This document shows positions 63,328-64,000 of a stretch of 64,000 bases of DNA, piece after piece (positions within the stretch are counted from its first letter, which is position 1; every line of letters begins with the position of its first letter). Source of the DNA: Paracoccus marcusii (GTDB lineage Bacteria; Pseudomonadota; Alphaproteobacteria; Rhodobacterales; Rhodobacteraceae); contig NZ_CP117466.1 of NCBI RefSeq assembly GCF_028621715.1, positions 2,988,501 to 3,052,500 on the forward strand. Reading direction: 5' to 3'. The notes below the pieces were generated by a model. It had not been told where the DNA came from. It saw only the letters and a list, made by a program, of their open reading frames with translations, and ran no database searches. Both the position numbers and the translations under genes were made by a program.

Positions 63328-64000
63328 TCATTCCCCCGTGGCTTCCGCCAGCACCGCCGCAAGGGCGCGGCGGACCAGCGTGATCTTGAAATCGTTGTGT
63401 CCCTGGCCGCGCGCATCCACCAGCAGAAGGTCGGCGGCCTTGTCGAACAGCGCGGGCGTCGGGCGTTCCCCGACCAGCAGCGTCTCGACGCGGTCGTCGG
63501 TCCACGGCTTGTGGGCAATGCTTCCGAACGCCAGTTGCGCGGCGTCGATGCGGCCATTGTCCATGCGAACCGCCGCCGCCACCGACACCAGCGCAAAGGC
63601 ATAGGATGCCCGGTCGCGCACCTTGCGATACAGCTGACGTCCCCCGAACGGTGCCGGCAGGCGGATGGCGGTGATGACCTCACCCGCCTTCAGCACGTTG
63701 TCGCACGACGGATCGTCCCCCGGCAGGCGGTGGAAATCGCGCATCGGAATTTCACGGGTGCCGTCAGGACCTTCGGTCTCGACCGTGGCGCGCAGGGCTG
63801 ACAGAGCCACGGCCATGTCGCCCGGATAGGTCGCGATGCAGGCATCGGACGCGCCCAGGATCGCATGGTTGCGGTTCACGCCCCCCTGCGCCGCGCAGCC
63901 TGTGCCCGGTTCGCGCTTGTTGCAAGGCGACCGCCCGTCCATGAAATAACCACAGCGCGTGCGCTGGCACAGGTTGCCGCCCATCGTCGCCTTGTTGCGC
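63328..64000 (-). CDS. FAD-binding subunit of a PaoB-like aldehyde oxidoreductase (3' part)
   Basis: The gene is cut at the right edge; 224 residues remain. Two flavin-binding parts are seen ([20 protein letters not shown] and [20 protein letters not shown]). The insertion with Cys pattern CQRTRC...[11 protein letters not shown] is the extra 4Fe-4S site of PaoB/YagS-type subunits. The C-terminal FAD subdomain ([40 protein letters not shown]) is complete. It overlaps the molybdopterin subunit start region. The missing upstream gene should encode the 2Fe-2S subunit. Confidence 0.9.
   Translation of the reverse strand, partial: RNKATMGGNLCQRTRCGYFMDGRSPCNKREPGTGCAAQGGVNRNHAILGASDACIATYPGDMAVALSALRATVETEGPDGTREIPMRDFHRLPGDDPSCDNVLKAGEVITAIRLPAPFGGRQLYRKVRDRASYAFALVSVAAAVRMDNGRIDAAQLAFGSIAHKPWTDDRVETLLVGERPTPALFDKAADLLLVDARGQGHNDFKITLVRRALAAVLAEATGE

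Overview
The window is high-GC, densely packed chromosomal DNA from an alphaproteobacterium of the Rhodobacteraceae, most likely Paracoccus or a close relative. This rests on overall gene content: an ArsR-ArsC fusion with GAPDH and ArsJ, a SciP-type (DUF1153) regulator, a ScfR-type XRE regulator, the infA-maf-RNase E/G-yacG-tRNA-Phe block, Tat genes beside a DUF815 ATPase, and the style of four-base ATGA/GTGA/TGATG overlaps. The species assignment is inference. About 60 protein genes, two tRNAs, several clear terminators and a number of candidate operators can be supported.

Layout. 1-2528: polyamine-type ABC importer (minus). 2739-6194: two small exported PepSY-type proteins and a two-component system. 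6292-8956: PreT/PreA dihydropyrimidine dehydrogenase. 9062-14729: housekeeping genes (M32 carboxypeptidase, CtaA, TrmJ-like methyltransferase, ThiE-like, PurN, PurM), then a CAT-anticodon tRNA. 15086-18777: a small P-loop kinase-like protein and the arsenate operon arsRC-gapdh-arsJ. 18838-21122: a response regulator/sensor kinase pair, divergent from 21318-30190, a tightly overlapped glycan operon (three glycosyltransferases, an ABC exporter, a double phosphotransferase-fold protein and an outer-membrane barrel resembling alginate-export proteins). 30339-33569: a small protein and an iron-chelate/cobalamin-type ABC importer.

33600-43700 is the accessory part. It has AT-richer gene-free stretches, one of which looks like a decayed gene. 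It also has a set of envelope proteins: a proline-rich lipid- or wall-facing protein, an ExeA-like ATPase with a periplasmic Sel1 tail, a lone TAXI binding protein and a coiled-coil protein built of five exact-length 135-bp repeats. RadC, an SDR enzyme, a 53-residue orphan and a SciP paralog follow, and the stretch ends at tRNA-Phe.

43895-64000: yacG, RNase E/G, maf, infA; a lone FliM/FliN-type protein; a solute-symporter/histidine-kinase fusion of CrbS type with its response regulator and a short-chain-fatty-acid type XRE regulator; a DUF815 ATPase and tatABC; marC and an aspartic protease; an M20 amidohydrolase with a membrane transporter; a MarR regulator; a YdeP-type molybdoenzyme; and PaoC/PaoB-like aldehyde oxidoreductase subunits cut by the window end.

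The best candidates for something undescribed are the 21.3-30.2 kb glycan operon with its double kinase-fold protein and adjacent two-component system, and the 33.8-39.8 kb envelope locus.
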